Source: Eutreptiella sp. 'Long Island Sound 2002' (Eukaryota; Euglenozoa; Euglenophyceae; Eutreptiales; Eutreptiaceae). Taken from it: DNA of 64,000 nucleotides. Positions 24,360-37,196 of the stretch are shown here, one piece after another. Every line of letters begins with the position of its first letter. Position 1 is the first letter of the stretch. The stretch is taken from NCBI GenBank assembly GCA_964036045.1, contig CAXIWF010000149.1, forward strand, positions 1 to 64,000, read 5' to 3'. The notes beneath the pieces were generated by a model. The model had not been told where the DNA came from, searched no databases, and saw nothing but the letters and a program-made list of their open reading frames with translations. The position numbers and the translations under genes were made by a program.

Positions 24360-25450
24360 TTATCCGAGAATTTCCGAGAATTTTCTGAGAATTTTCCGAG
24401 AATTTTACGAGAATTTTCAGAGAATTTTCCGAGAATTTTCCGAGAATTTTCCAAGAATTTTCTGAGAATTTTCCGAGAATTTTCCGAGAATTTTCCGAGA
24501 ATTTTCCGAGAATTTTCCGAGAATTTTCCGAGAATTTTCCGAGAATTTTCCGAGAATTTTCCGAGAATTTTCTGAGAATTTTCCGAGAATTTTCCGAGAA
24601 TTTTCCGAGATTTTTCCGAGAATTTTCCGAGAATTTTCCGAGAATTTTCCGAGATTTTTCCGAGAATTTTCCGAGAATTTTCCGAGAATTTTCCGAGAAT
24701 TTTCCGAGAATTTTCCGAGAATTTTCCGTCAATTTTCCGAGAATTTTCCGAGAATTTTCCAAGAATTTTCCGAGAATTTTCCGAGAATTTTCCGAGAATT
24801 TTCCGAGAATTTTCCGAGAATTTTCCGTGAATTTTCCGAGAATTTTCCGAGAATTTTCCGAGAATTTTCCGAGAATTTTCCGAGAATTTTCCGAGAATTT
24901 TCCGTTAATTTTCCGAGAATTTTCCGAGAATTTTCCGAGAATTTTCCGAGAATTTTCTGAGAATTTTCTGAGAATTTTCCGAGAATTTTCCAAGAATTTT
25001 CCGAGAATTTTCCGAGAATTTTCCGAGAATTTTCCGAGAATTTTCCGAGAATTTTCCGAGATTTTTCCGAGAATTTTCCGAGAATTTTCCGAGAATTTTC
25101 TGAGAATTTTCCGAGAATTTTCCGAGAATTTTCCGAGAATTTTCCGAGAATTTGCCGAGAATTTTCCGAGAATTTTCCGAGAATTTTCCGAGAATTTTCC
25201 GAGAATTTTCCGAGAATTTTCCGAGAATTTTCCGAGAATTTTCCGAGAATTTTCTGAGAATTTTCGGAGAATTTTCCGAGAATTTTCCGACAATTTTCCG
25301 AGAATTTTCCGAGAATTTTCCGAGAATTTTCCGAGAATTTTCCGAGAATTTTCTGAGAATTTTCCGAGAATTTTCCGAGAATTTTCCGAGATTTTTCCGA
25401 GAATTTTCCGAGAATTTTCCGAGAATTTTCCGAGAATTTTCCGAGAATTT

Positions 25451-26949
25451 GCCGAGAATTTTCCGAGAATTTTCGGAGAATTTTCCGAGAATTTTCCGAG
25501 AATTTTCCGAGAATTTTCCGAGAATTTTCCGAGAATTTTCCGAGAATTTTCCGAGAATTTTCCGAGAATTTTCCCAGAATTTTCCGAGAATTTTCCGAGA
25601 ATTTTCTGAGAATTTTCCGAGAATTTTCCGGGAATTTTCCGAGAATTTTCTGAGAATTTTCCGAGAATTTTCCGAGAATTTTCCGAGAATTTTCCGAGAA
25701 TTTTCCGAGAATTTTCCGAGAATTTTCCGAGAATTTTCCGAGAATTTTCCGAGAATTTTCCGAGAATTTTCCGAGAATTTTCGGAGAATTTTCCGAGAAT
25801 TTTCCGAGAATTTTCTGAGAATTTTCCGACAATTTTCCGAGAATTTTCGGAGAATTTTCCGAGAATTATCCGAGAATTTCCGAGAATTTTCTGCGAATTT
25901 TCCGAGAATTTTCCGAGAATTTTCCGAGAATTTTCCGAGAATTTTTCGAGAATTTTCCGAGAATTCTCCGAGAATTTTCCGAGAATTTTCCGAGAATTTT
26001 CCGAGAATTTTCCGAGAATTTTCCGAGAATTTTCCGAGAATTTTCCGGAAATTTTCCGAGAATTTTCTGAGAATTTTCCGAGAATTTTCCGAGAATTTTC
26101 CGAGAATTTTCCGAGAATTTTCCGAGAATTTTCCGAGAATTTTCCGAGAATTTTCCGAGAATTTTCCGAGAATTTTCCGAGAATTTTCCGAGAATTTTCC
26201 GAGAATTTTCCGAGAATTTTCCGAGAATTTTCCGAGAATTTTCCGAGAATTTTCCGAGAATTTTCCGAGAATTTTCCGTCAATTTTCCGAGAATTTTCCG
26301 AGAATTTTCCGAGAATTTTCCGAGAATTTTCTGAGAATTTTCTGAGCATTTTCCGAGAATTTTCCAAGAATTTTCCGAGAATTTTCCGAGAATTTTCCGA
26401 GAATTTTCCGAGAATTTTATGAGAATATTCCGAGATTTTTCCGAGAATTTTCCGAGAATTTTCCGAGAATTTTCCGAGAATTTTCCGAGAATTTTCCGAG
26501 AATTTTCCGAGAACTTTCCGAGAATTTTCCGAGAATTTTCCGAGAATTTTCCGGGAATTTTCCGAGAATTTTCGAAGAATTTTCCGAGAATTTTCCGAGA
26601 ATTTTCCGAGAATTTTCCGAGAATTTTCCGTCAATTTTCCGAGAATTTTCCGAGAATTTTCCGAGGATTTTCCGAGAATTTTCTGAGAATTTTCCGAGAA
26701 TTTTCCGAGAATTTTCCGAGAATTTTCCGAGAATTTTCCGAGAATTTTCCGAGAATTTTCCGGAAATTTTCCGAGAATTTTCTGAGAATTTTCCGAGAAT
26801 TTTCAGAGAATTTTCCGAGAATTTTCCGAGAATTTTCCGAGAATTTTCCGAGAATTTTCCGACAATTTTCTGAGAATTTTCCGAGAATTTTCCGAGAATT
26901 TTCTGAGAATTTTCCGAGAATTATCCGAGAATTTCCGAGAATTTTCTGA
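25451..26949 (+). repeat. Higher-order module M, copy 3
   Basis: The markers are TTTGCCGAG at 25451, TTATCC at 25866 (+415), GTCAA at 26278 (+412) and TATGAGAATATTCC at 26419 (+141). It matches the other module M copies apart from one missing monomer in the third interval. A run of 18 perfect monomers lies inside it at 26074-26271. Confidence 0.85.
26074..26271 (+). repeat. Run of 18 consecutive perfect consensus monomers
   Basis: Between the TCTGAGAA unit ending at 26073 and the GTCAA unit starting at 26272 there are 198 bp, which is 18 exact TTTTCCGAGAA copies. It is the longest perfect run I checked by hand; I did not measure every run in the window. Confidence 0.85.
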
Positions 26950-28198
26950 GAATTTTCCGAGAATTTTCCGAGAATTTTCCGAGAATTTTCCGAGAATTTT
27001 CCGACAATTTTCCGAGAATTTTCTGAGAATTTTCCGAGAATTTTCCGAGAATTTTCCGAGAATTTTCCGAGAATTTTCCGAGAATTTTCCGAGAATTTTC
27101 CGAGAATTTTCCGAGAATTTTCCGAGAATTTTCCGAGAATTTTCTGAGAATTTTCCGAGAATTTTCCGAGAATTTTCCGAGATTTTTCCGAGAATTTTCC
27201 GAGAATTTTCCGAGAATTTTCCGAGATTTTTCCGAGAATTTTGCGAGAATTTTCCGAGAATTTTCCGAGAATTTTCCGAGAATTTTCCGAGAATTTTCCG
27301 TCACTTTTCCGAGAATTTTCCGAGAATTTTCCGAGAATTTTCCGAGAATTTTCCGAGAATTTTCCGAGAATTTTCCGAGAATTTTCCGAGAATTTTCCGA
27401 GAATTTTCCGAGAATTTTCCGAGAATTTTCCGAGAATTTTCCGAGAATTTGCCGTCAATTTTCCGAGAATTTTCCGAGAATTTTCCGAGAATTTTCCGAG
27501 AATTTTCTGAGAATTTTCTGAGAATTTTCCGAGAATTTTCCAAGAATATTCCGAGAATTTTCCGAGAATTTTCCGAGAATTTTCCGAGAATTTTCCGAGA
27601 ATTTTCCGAGATTTTTCCGAGAATTTTCCGAGAATTTTCTGAGAATTTTCTGAGAATTTTCCGAGAATTTTCCGTTAATTTTCCGAGAATTTTCCGAGAT
27701 CTTTCCGAGAATTTTCCGAGAATTTTCTGAGAATTTTGTGAGAATTTTCCGAGAATTTTCCAAGAATTTTCCGAGAATTTTCCGAGAATTTTCCGAGAAT
27801 TTTCCGAGAATTTTCCGAGAATTTTCCGAGATTTTCCCGAGAATTTTCCGAGAATTTTCCGAGAATTTTCTGAGAATTTTCCGAGAATTTTCCGAGAATT
27901 TTCCGAGAATTTTCCGAGAATTTGCCGAGAATTTTCCGAGAATTTTCCGAGAATTTTCCGAGAATTTTCCGAGAATTTTCCGAGAATTTTCCGAGAATTT
28001 TCTGAGAATTTTCGGAGAATTTTCCGAGAATTTTCCGACAATTTTCCGAGAATTTTCCGAGAATTTTCCGAGAATTTTCCGAGAATTTTCCGAGAATTTT
28101 CTGAGAATTTTCCGAGAATTTTCCGAGAATTTTCAGAGATTTTTCCGAGAATTTTCCGAGAATTTTCCGAGAATTTTCCGAGAATTTTCCGAGAATTT

Positions 28199-29445
28199 GC
28201 CGAGAATTTTCCGAGAATTTTCGGAGAATTTTCCGAGAATTTTCCGAGAATTTTCCGAGAATTTTCCGCGAATTTTCCGAGAATTTTCCGAGAATTTTCC
28301 GAGAATTTTCCGAGAATTTTCCCAGAATTTTCCGAGAATTTTCCGAGAATTTTCCGAGAATTTTCCGAGAATTTTCCGGGAATTTTCCGAGAATTTTCTG
28401 AGAATTTTCCGAGAATTTTCCGAGAATTTTCCGAGAATTTTCCGAGAATTTTCCGAGAATTTTCCGAGAATTTTCCGAGAATTTTCCGAGAATTTTCCGA
28501 GAATTTTCCGAGAATTTTCCGAGAATTTTCGGAGAATTTTCCGAGAATTTTCCGAGAATTTTCTGAGAATTTCCCGAGAATTTTCCGAGAATTTTCTGAG
28601 AATTTTCCGAGAATTATCCGAGAATTTCCGAGAATTTTCTGAGAATTTTCCGAGAATTTTCCGAGAATTTTCCGAGAATTTTCCGAGAATTTTCCGAGAA
28701 TTTTCCGAGAATTTTCCGAGAATTTTCCGAGAATTTTCCGAGAATTTTCCGAGAATTTTCCGAGAATTTTCCGAGAATTTTCCGAGAATTTTCCGGAAAT
28801 TTTCCGAGAATTTTCTGAGAATTTTCCGAGAATTTTCCGAGAATTTTCTGAGAATTTTCCGAGAATTTTCCGAGAATTTTCCGAGAATTTTCCGAGAATT
28901 TTCCGAGAATTTTCCGAGAATTTTCCGAGAATTTTCCGAGAATTTTCCGAGAATTTTCCGAGAATTTTCCGAGAATTTTCCGAGAATTTTCCGAGAATTT
29001 TCCGAGAATTTTCCGAGAATTTTCCGTCAATTTTCCGAGAATTTTCCGAGAATTTTCCGAGAATTTTCCGAGAATTTTCTGAGAATTTTCTGAGAATTTT
29101 CCGAGAATTTTCCAAGAATTTTCCGAGAATTTTCCGAGAATTTTCCGAGAATTTTCCGAGAATTTTATGAGAATATTCCGAGAATTTTCCGAGATTTTTC
29201 CGAGAATTTTCCGAGAATTTTCCGAGAATTTTCCGAGAATTTTCCGAGAATTTTCCGAGAATTTTCCGAGAACTTTCCGAGAATTTTCCGAGAATTTTCC
29301 GAGAATTTTCCGGGAATTTTCCGAGAATTTTCCGAGAATTTTCCGAGAATTTTCCGAGAATTTTCCGAGAATTTTCCGAGAATTTTCCGTCAATTTTCCG
29401 AGAATTTTCCGAGAATTTTCCGAGGATTTTCCGAGAATTTTCTGA
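28199..29445 (+). repeat. Higher-order module M, copy 4
   Basis: The markers are TTTGCCGAG at 28199, TTATCC at 28614 (+415), GTCAA at 29026 (+412) and TATGAGAATATTCC at 29167 (+141). The three intervals are identical to those of copy 3 at 25451, so these two copies share a closer common ancestor than either does with copies 1 and 2. Confidence 0.85.
28250..29393 (+). repeat. 1,144-bp duplication, copy 1
   Basis: The right half, including TATGAGAATATTCC at 29167, the GAACTTT, CCGGGAA and final GTCAA units, repeats exactly 1,144 bp downstream (104 x 11). The 279-bp stretch from each TATGAG marker (29167 and 30311) carries the same variants in the same order. The left boundary is approximate. 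Confidence 0.72.
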
Positions 29446-30537
29446 GAATTTTCCGAGAATTTTCCGAGAATTTTCCGAGAATTTTCCGAGAATTTTCCGA
29501 GAATTTTCCGAGAATTTTCCGGAAATTTTCCGAGAATTTTCTGAGAATTTTCCGAGAATTTTCCGAGAATTTTCCGAGAATTTTCCGAGAATTTTCCGAG
29601 AATTTTCCGAGAATTTTCCGAGATTTTTCCGAGAATTTTCCGAGAATTTTCCGAGAATTTTCTGAGAATTTTCCGAGAATTTTCCGAGAATTTTCCGAGA
29701 ATTTTCCGAGAATTTTCCGAGAATTTTCCGAGAATTTTCCGAGAATTTTCCGAGAATTTTCCGAGAATTTTCCGAGAATTTTCCGAGAATTTTCTGAGAA
29801 TTTTCGGAGAATTTTCCGAGAATTTTCCGACAATTTTCCGAGAATTTTCCGAGAATTTTCCGAGAATTTTCCGAGAATTTTCCGAGAATTTTCCGAGAAT
29901 TTTCCGAGAATTTTCCGAGAATTTTCCGAGAATTTTCCGAGAATTTTCCGGAAATTTTCCGAGAATTTTCTGAGAATTTTCCGAGAATTTTCCGAGAATT
30001 TTCTGAGAATTTTCCGAGAATTTTCCGAGAATTTTCCGAGAATTTTCCGAGAATTTTCCGAGAATTTTCCGAGAATTTTCCGAGAATTTTCCGAGAATTT
30101 TCCGAGAATTTTCCGAGAATTTTCCGAGAATTTTCCGAGAATTTTCCGAGAATTTTCCGAGAATTTTCCGTCAATTTTCCGAGAATTTTCCGAGAATTTT
30201 CCGAGAATTTTCCGAGAATTTTCTGAGAATTTTCTGAGAATTTTCCGAGAATTTTCCAAGAATTTTCCGAGAATTTTCCGAGAATTTTCCGAGAATTTTC
30301 CGAGAATTTTATGAGAATATTCCGAGAATTTTCCGAGATTTTTCCGAGAATTTTCCGAGAATTTTCCGAGAATTTTCCGAGAATTTTCCGAGAATTTTCC
30401 GAGAATTTTCCGAGAACTTTCCGAGAATTTTCCGAGAATTTTCCGAGAATTTTCCGGGAATTTTCCGAGAATTTTCCGAGAATTTTCCGAGAATTTTCCG
30501 AGAATTTTCCGAGAATTTTCCGAGAATTTTCCGTCAA
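29394..30537 (+). repeat. 1,144-bp duplication, copy 2
   Basis: This is the adjacent second copy, with TATGAGAATATTCC at 30311 and a terminal GTCAA near 30535. A further GTCAA followed by a GAGGATT variant is found 638 bp (58 x 11) downstream near 31173, which suggests continued local expansion. Confidence 0.72.
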
Positions 30538-33500
30538 TTTTCCGAGAATTTTCCGAGAATTTTCCGAGGATTTTCCGAGAATTTTCTGAGAATTTTCCGA
30601 GAATTTTCCGAGAATTTTCCGAGAATTTTCCGAGAATTTTCCGAGAATTTTCCGAGAATTTTCCGGAAATTTTCCGAGAATTTTCTGAGAATTTTCCGAG
30701 AATTTTCCGAGAATTTTCCGAGAATTTTCCGAGAATTTTCCGAGAATTTTCCGAGAATTTTCCGAGATTTTTCCGAGAATTTTCCGAGAATTTTCCGAGA
30801 ATTTTCTGAGAATTTTCCGAGAATTTTCCGAGAATTTTCCGAGAATTTTCCGAGAATTTTCCGAGAATTTTCCGAGAATTTTCCGAGAATTTTCCGAGAA
30901 TTTTCCGAGAATTTTCCGAGAATTTTCCGAGAATTTTCTGAGAATTTTCGGAGAATTTTCCGAGAATTTTCCGACAATTTTCCGAGAATTTTCCGAGAAT
31001 TTTCCGAGAATTTTCCGAGAATTTTCCGAGAATTTTCCGAGAATTTTCCGAGAATTTTCCGAGAATTTTCCGAGAATTTTCCGAGAATTTTCCGGGAATT
31101 TTCCGAGAATTTTCCGAGAATTTTCCGAGAATTTTCCGAGAATTTTCCGAGAATTTTCCGAGAATTTTCCGTCAATTTTCCGAGAATTTTCCGAGAATTT
31201 TCCGAGGATTTTCCGAGAATTTTCTGAGAATTTTCCGAGAATTTTCCGAGAATTTTCCGAGAATTTTCCGAGAATTTTCCGAGAATTTTCCGAGAATTTT
31301 CCGGAAATTTTCCGAGAATTTTCTGAGAATTTTCCGAGAATTTTCCGAGAATTTTCCGAGAATTTTCCGAGAATTTTCCGAGAATTTTCCGAGAATTTTC
31401 CGAGAATTTTCTGAGAATTTTCCGAGAATTTTCCGAGAATTTTCTGAGAATTTTCCGAGAATTATCCGAGAATTTCCGAGAATTTTCTGAGAATTTTCCG
31501 AGAATTTTCCGAGAATTTTCCGAGAATTTTCCGAGAATTTTCCGAGAATTTTCCGAGAATTTTCTGAGAATTTTCCGAGAATTTTCCGAGAATTTTCCGA
31601 GAATTTTCCGAGAATTTTCCGAGAATTTTCCGAGAATTTTCCGAGAATTTTCCGAGAATTTTCCGAGAATTTTCCGAGAATTTTCCGAGAATTTTCCGAG
31701 AATTTTCCGAGAATTTTCCGAGATTTTTCCGAGAATTTTCCGAGAATTTTCCGAGAATTTTCCGAGATTTTTCCGAGAATTTTGCGAGAATTTTCCGAGA
31801 ATTTTCCGAGAATTTTCCGAGAATTTTCCGAGAATTTTCCGTCAATTTTCCGAGAATTTTCCGAGAATTTTCCGAGAATTTTCCGAGAATTTTCCGAGAA
31901 TTTTCCGAGAATTTTCCGAGAATTTTCCGAGAATTTTCCGAGAATTTTCCGAGAATTTTCCGAGAATTTTCCGTCAATTTTCCGAGAATTTTCCGAGAAT
32001 TTTCCGAGAATTTTCCGAGAATTTTCTGAGAATTTTCTGAGAATTTTCCGAGAATTTTCCAAGAATATTCCGAGAATTTTCCGAGAATTTTCCGAGAATT
32101 TTCCGAGAATTTTCCGAGAATTTTCCGAGATTTTTCCGAGAATTTTCCGAGAATTTTCCGAGAATTTTCTGAGAATTTTCCGAGAATTTCGAGAATTTTC
32201 CGAGAATTTTCTGAGAATTTTCTGAGAATTTTCCGAGAATTTTCCAAGAATTTTCCGAGAATTTTCCCATAATTTTCCGAGAATTTTCCGAGAATTTTAT
32301 GAGAATATTCCGAGAATTTTCCGAGATTTTTCAGAGAATTTTCCGAGAATTTTCCGAGAATTTTCCGAGAATTTTCCGAGAATTTTCCGAGAATTTTCCG
32401 AGAACTTTCCGAGAATTTTCCGAGAATTTTCCGAGAATTTTCCGGGAATTTTCCGAGAATTTTCCGAGAATTTTCCGAGAAATTTTCCGAGAATTTTTCC
32501 GAGAATTTTCCGAGAATTTTCCGAGAATTTTCCGAGAATTTTCCGTCAATTTTCCGAGAATTTTCCGAGAATTTTCCGAGAATTTTCCGAGAATTTTCTG
32601 AGAATTTTCCGAGAATTTTCCGAGAATTTTCCAAGAATTTTCCGAGAATTTTCCGAGAATTTTCCGAGAATTTTCCGAGAATTTTATGAGAATATTCCGA
32701 GAATTTTCCGAGATTTTTCCGAGAATTTTCCGAGAATTTTCCGAGAATTTTCCGAGAATTTTCCGAGAATTTTCCGAGAAACTTTCTGAGAATTTTCCGA
32801 GAATTTTCCGAGAATTTTCCGGGAATTTTCCGAGAATTTCCGAGAATTTTCCGAGAATTTTCCGAGAATTTTCCGAGAATTTTCCGAGAATTTTCCGTCA
32901 ATTTTCCGAGAATTTTCCGAGAATTTTCCGAGGATTTTCCGAGAATTTTCCGAGAATTTTCCGAGAATTTTCCGAGAATTTTCCGAGAATTTTCCGAGAA
33001 TTTTCCGAGAATTTTCCGAGAATTTTCCGGAAATTTTCCGAGAATTTTCTGAGAAATTTTCCGAGAATTTTCCGAGAATTTTCCGAGAATTTTCCGAGAA
33101 TTTTCCGAGAATTTTCCGAGAATTTTCCGAGAATTTTCTGAGAATTTTCCGAGAATTTTCCGAGAATTTTCTGAGAATTTTCCGAGAATTATCCGAGAAT
33201 TTCCGAGAATTTTCTGAGAATTTTCCGAGAATTTTCCGAGAATTTTCCGAGAATTTTCCGAGAATTTTCCGAGAATTTTCCGAGAATTTTCTGAGAATTT
33301 TCCGACAATTTTCCGAGAATTTTCCGAGAATTTTCCGAGAATTTTCCGAGAATTTTCCGAGAATTTTCCGAGAATTTTCCGAGAATTTTCCGAGAATTTT
33401 CCGAGAATTTTCTGGGAAATTTTCCGAGAATTTTCCGAGAATTTTCCGAGAATTTTCCGAGAATTTTCCGAGAATTTTCCGAGAATTTTCCGAGAATTTT

Positions 33501-33874
33501 CCGAGAATTTTCCGAGAATTTTCCGAGAATTTTCCGAGAATTTTCCGAGAATTTTCCGTCAATTTTCCGAGAATTTTCCGAGAATTTTCCGAGAATTTTC
33601 CGAGAATTTTCCGAGAATTTTCTGAGAATTTTCCGAGAATTTTCCAAGAATATTCCGAGAATTTTCCGAGAATTTTCCGAGAATTTTCCGAGAATTTTCC
33701 GAGAATTTTCCGAGATTTTTCCGAGAATTTTCCGAGAATTTTCCGAGAATTTTCTGAAAATTTTCCGAGAATTTTCCGAGAATTTTCCGAGAATTTTCTG
33801 AGAATTTTCCGAGAATTTTCCAAGAATTTTCCCAGAATTTTCCGAGAATTTTCCGAGAATTTTCCGAGAATTTT

Positions 33875-36811
33875 ATGAGAATATTCCGAGAATTTTCCGA
33901 GATTTTTCAGAGAATTTTCCGAGAATTTTCCGAGAATTTTCCGAGAATTTTCCGAGAATTTTCCGAGAATTTTCCGAGAACTTTCCGAGAATTTTCCGAG
34001 AATTTTCCGAGAATTTTCCGGGAATTTTCCGAGAATTTTCCGAGAATTTTCCGAGAATTTTCCGAGAATTTTCCGAGAATTTTCCGAGAATTTTCCGAGA
34101 ATTTTCCGAGAATTTTCCGTCAATTTTCCGAGAATTTTCCGAGAATTTTCCGAGAATTTTCCGAGAATTTTCTGAGAATTTTCTGAGAATTTTCCGAGAA
34201 TTTTCCAAGAATTTTCCGAGAATTTTCCGAGAATTTTCCGAGAATTTTCCGAGAATTTTATGAGAATATTCCGAGAATTTTCCGAGATTTTTCCGAGAAT
34301 TTTCCGAGAATTTTCCGAGAATTTTCCGAGAATTTTCCGAGAATTTTCCGAGAATTTTCCGAGAACTTTCCGAGAATTTTCCGAGAATTTTCCGAGAATT
34401 TTCCGGGAATTTTCCGAGAATTTTCCGAGAATTTTCCGAGAATTTTCCGAGAATTTTCCGAGAATTTTCCGAGAATTTTCCGTCAATTTTCCGAGAATTT
34501 TCCGAGAATTTTCCGAGGATTTTCCGAGAATTTTCCGAGAATTTTCCGAGAATTTTCCGAGAATTTTCCGAGAATTTTCCGAGAATTTTCCGAGAATTTT
34601 CCGAGAATTTTCCGGAAATTTTCCGAGAATTTTCTGAGAATTTTCCGAGAATTTTCCGAGAATTTTCCGAGAATTTTCCGAGAATTTTCCGAGAATTTTC
34701 CGAGAATTTTCCGAGAATTTTCTGAGAATTTTCCGAGAATTTTCCGAGAATTTTCTGAGAATTATCCGAGAATTTCCGAGAATTTTCTGAGAATTTTCCG
34801 AGAATTTTCCGAGAATTTTCCGAGAATTTTCCGAGAATTTTCCGAGAATTTTCCGAGAATTTTCTGAGAATTTTCCGAGAATTTTCCGAGAATTTTCCGA
34901 GAATTTTCCGAGAATTTTCCGAGAATTTTCCGAGAATTTTCCGAGAATTTTCCGAGAATTTTCCGAGAATTTTCCGAGAATTTTCTGGGAATTTTCCGAG
35001 AATTTTCCGAGAATTTTCCGAGATTTTTCCGAGAATTTTCCGAGAATTTTCCGAGAATTTTCCGAGATTTTTCCCGAGAATTTTGCGAGAATTTTCCGAG
35101 AATTTTCCGAGAATTTTCCGAGAATTTTCCGAGAATTTTCCGTCAATTTTCCGAGAATTTTCCGAGAATTTTCCGAGAATTTTCCGAGAATTTTCCGAGA
35201 ATTTTCCGAGAATTTTCCGAGAATTTTCCGAGAATTTTCCGAGAATTTTCCGAGAATTTTCCGAGAATTTTCCGAGAATTTTCCGAGAATTTTCCGAGAA
35301 TTTTCCGTCAATTCTCCGAGAATTTTCCGAGAATTTTCCGAGAATTTTCCGAGAATTTTCTGAGAATTTTCTGAGAATTTTCCGAGAATTTTCCAAGAAT
35401 ATTCCGAGAATTTTCCGAGAATTTTCCGAGAATTTTCCGAGAATTTTCCGAGAATTTTCCGAGATTTTTCCGAGAATTTTCCGAGAATTTTCCGAGAATT
35501 TTCTGAGAATTTTCCGAGAATTTTCCGAGAATTTTCCGAGAATTTTCCGAGAATTTGCCGAGAATTTTCCGAGAAGTTTCCGAGAATTTTCCGAGAATTT
35601 TCCGAGAATTTTCCGTCAATTTTCCGAGAATTTTCCGAGAATTTTCCGAGAATTTTCCGAGAATTTTCCGAGAATTTTCCGAGAATTTTATGAGAATTTT
35701 CCGAGAATTTTCCGAGAATTTTCCGAGAATTTTCCGGGAATTTTCCGAGAATTTTCTGAGAAATTTCCGAGAATTTTCCGAGAATTTTCCGAGAATTTTC
35801 CGAGAATTTTCCGAGAATTTTCCGCGAATTTTCCGAGAATTTTCCGAGAATTTTCCGAGAATTTTCCGAGAATTTTCCGAGAATTTTCGGAGAATTTTCC
35901 GAGAATTTTCCGAGAATTTTCTGAGAATTTTCCGAGAATTTTCCGAGAATTTTCCGAGAATTTTCCGAGAATTTTCCGAGAATTTTCCGGAAATTTTCCG
36001 AGAATTTTCTGAGAATTTTCCGAGAATTTTCTGAGAATTTTCTGAGAATTTTCCGACAATTTTCCGAGAATTTTCCGAGAATTTTCCGAGAATTTTCTGA
36101 GAATTTTCCGAGAATTTTCCGAGAATTTTCCGAGATTTTTCCGAGAATTTTCCGAGAATTTTCCGAGATTTTTCCGAGATTTTTCCGAGAATTTTCCGAG
36201 AATTTTCCGAGAATTTTCTGAGAATTTTCCGAGAATTTTCCGAGAATTTTCCGAGAATTTTCCGAGAATTTGCCGAGAATTTTCCGAGAAGTTTCCGAGA
36301 ATTTTCCGAGAATTTTCCGAGAATTTTCCGAGAATTTTCCGTCAATTTTCCGAGAATTTTCCGAGAATTTTCCGAGAATTTTCCGAGAATTTTCCGAGAA
36401 TTTTCCGAGAATTTTCCGAGAATTTTATGAGAATTTTCCGAGAATTTTCCGAGAATTTTCCGAGAATTTTCCGGGAATTTTCCGAGAATTTTCTGAGAAT
36501 TTTCCGAGAATTTTCCGAGAATTTTCCGAGAATTTTCCGAGAATTTTCCGAGAATTTTCCGCGAATTTTCCGAGAGTTTTCCGAGAATTTTCCGAGAATT
36601 TTCCGAGAATTTTCCGAGAATTTTCGGAGAATTTTCCGAGAATTTTCCGAGAATTTTCTGAGAATTTTCCGAGAATTTTCCGAGAATTTTCCGAGAATTT
36701 TCCGAGAATTTTCCGAGAATTTTCCGGAAATTTTCCGAGAATTTTCTGAGAATTTTCCGAGAATTTTCTGAGAATTTTCTGAGAATTTTCCGAGAATTTT
36801 CCGAGAATTTT
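33875..36811 (+). repeat. 2.94-kb higher-order repeat, copy 1
   Basis: TATGAG markers at 33875, 34260, 35690 and 36427 correspond to 36812, 37197, 38637 and 39374, at offsets of 2,937, 2,937, 2,947 and 2,947 bp. The 10-bp step equals one short monomer gained in copy 2. Internal variants (GAAGTTTCC, CGCGAA, CCGGAAA, CCGACAA) follow the same order. Confidence 0.83.
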
Positions 36812-37196
36812 ATGAGAATATTCCGAGAATTTTCCGAGATTTTTCAGAGAATTTTCCGAGAATTTTCCGAGAATTTTCCGAGAATTTTCCGAGAATTTTC
36901 CGAGAATTTTCCGAGAACTTTCCGAGAATTTTCCGAGAATTTTCCGAGAATTTTCCGGGAATTTTCCGAGAATTTTCCGAGAATTTTCCGTCAATTTTCC
37001 GAGAATTTTCCGAGAATTTTCCGAGAATTTTCCGAGAATTTTCCGAGAATTTTCCGTCAATTTTCCGAGAATTTTCCGAGAATTTTCCGAGAATTTTCCG
37101 AGAATTTTCTGAGAATTTTCTGAGAATTTTCCGAGAATTTTCCAAGAATTTTCCGAGAATTTTCCGAGAATTTTCCGAGAATTTTCCGAGAATTTT
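36427..37196 (+). repeat. Two 385-bp intervals between TATGAG markers
   Basis: TATGAG units lie at 36427, 36812 and 37197, each exactly 385 bp (35 x 11) apart. The same 385-bp spacing occurs at 33875-34260, and 387 bp at 32299-32686. The first marker continues as AATTTTCC and the others as AATATTCC. Confidence 0.82.

Noticed and set aside
27301-30537. Minus-strand open frame of 1,078 codons, and others near 1,000 codons (23704-26634, 38552-41608)
   Set aside because: It is pure satellite: every frame of both strands is open because the monomer lacks stops. Starts are TTG codons made by the GTCAA or CCAAGAA variants. No domain, no signal peptide and no non-repeat residues beyond variant monomers.
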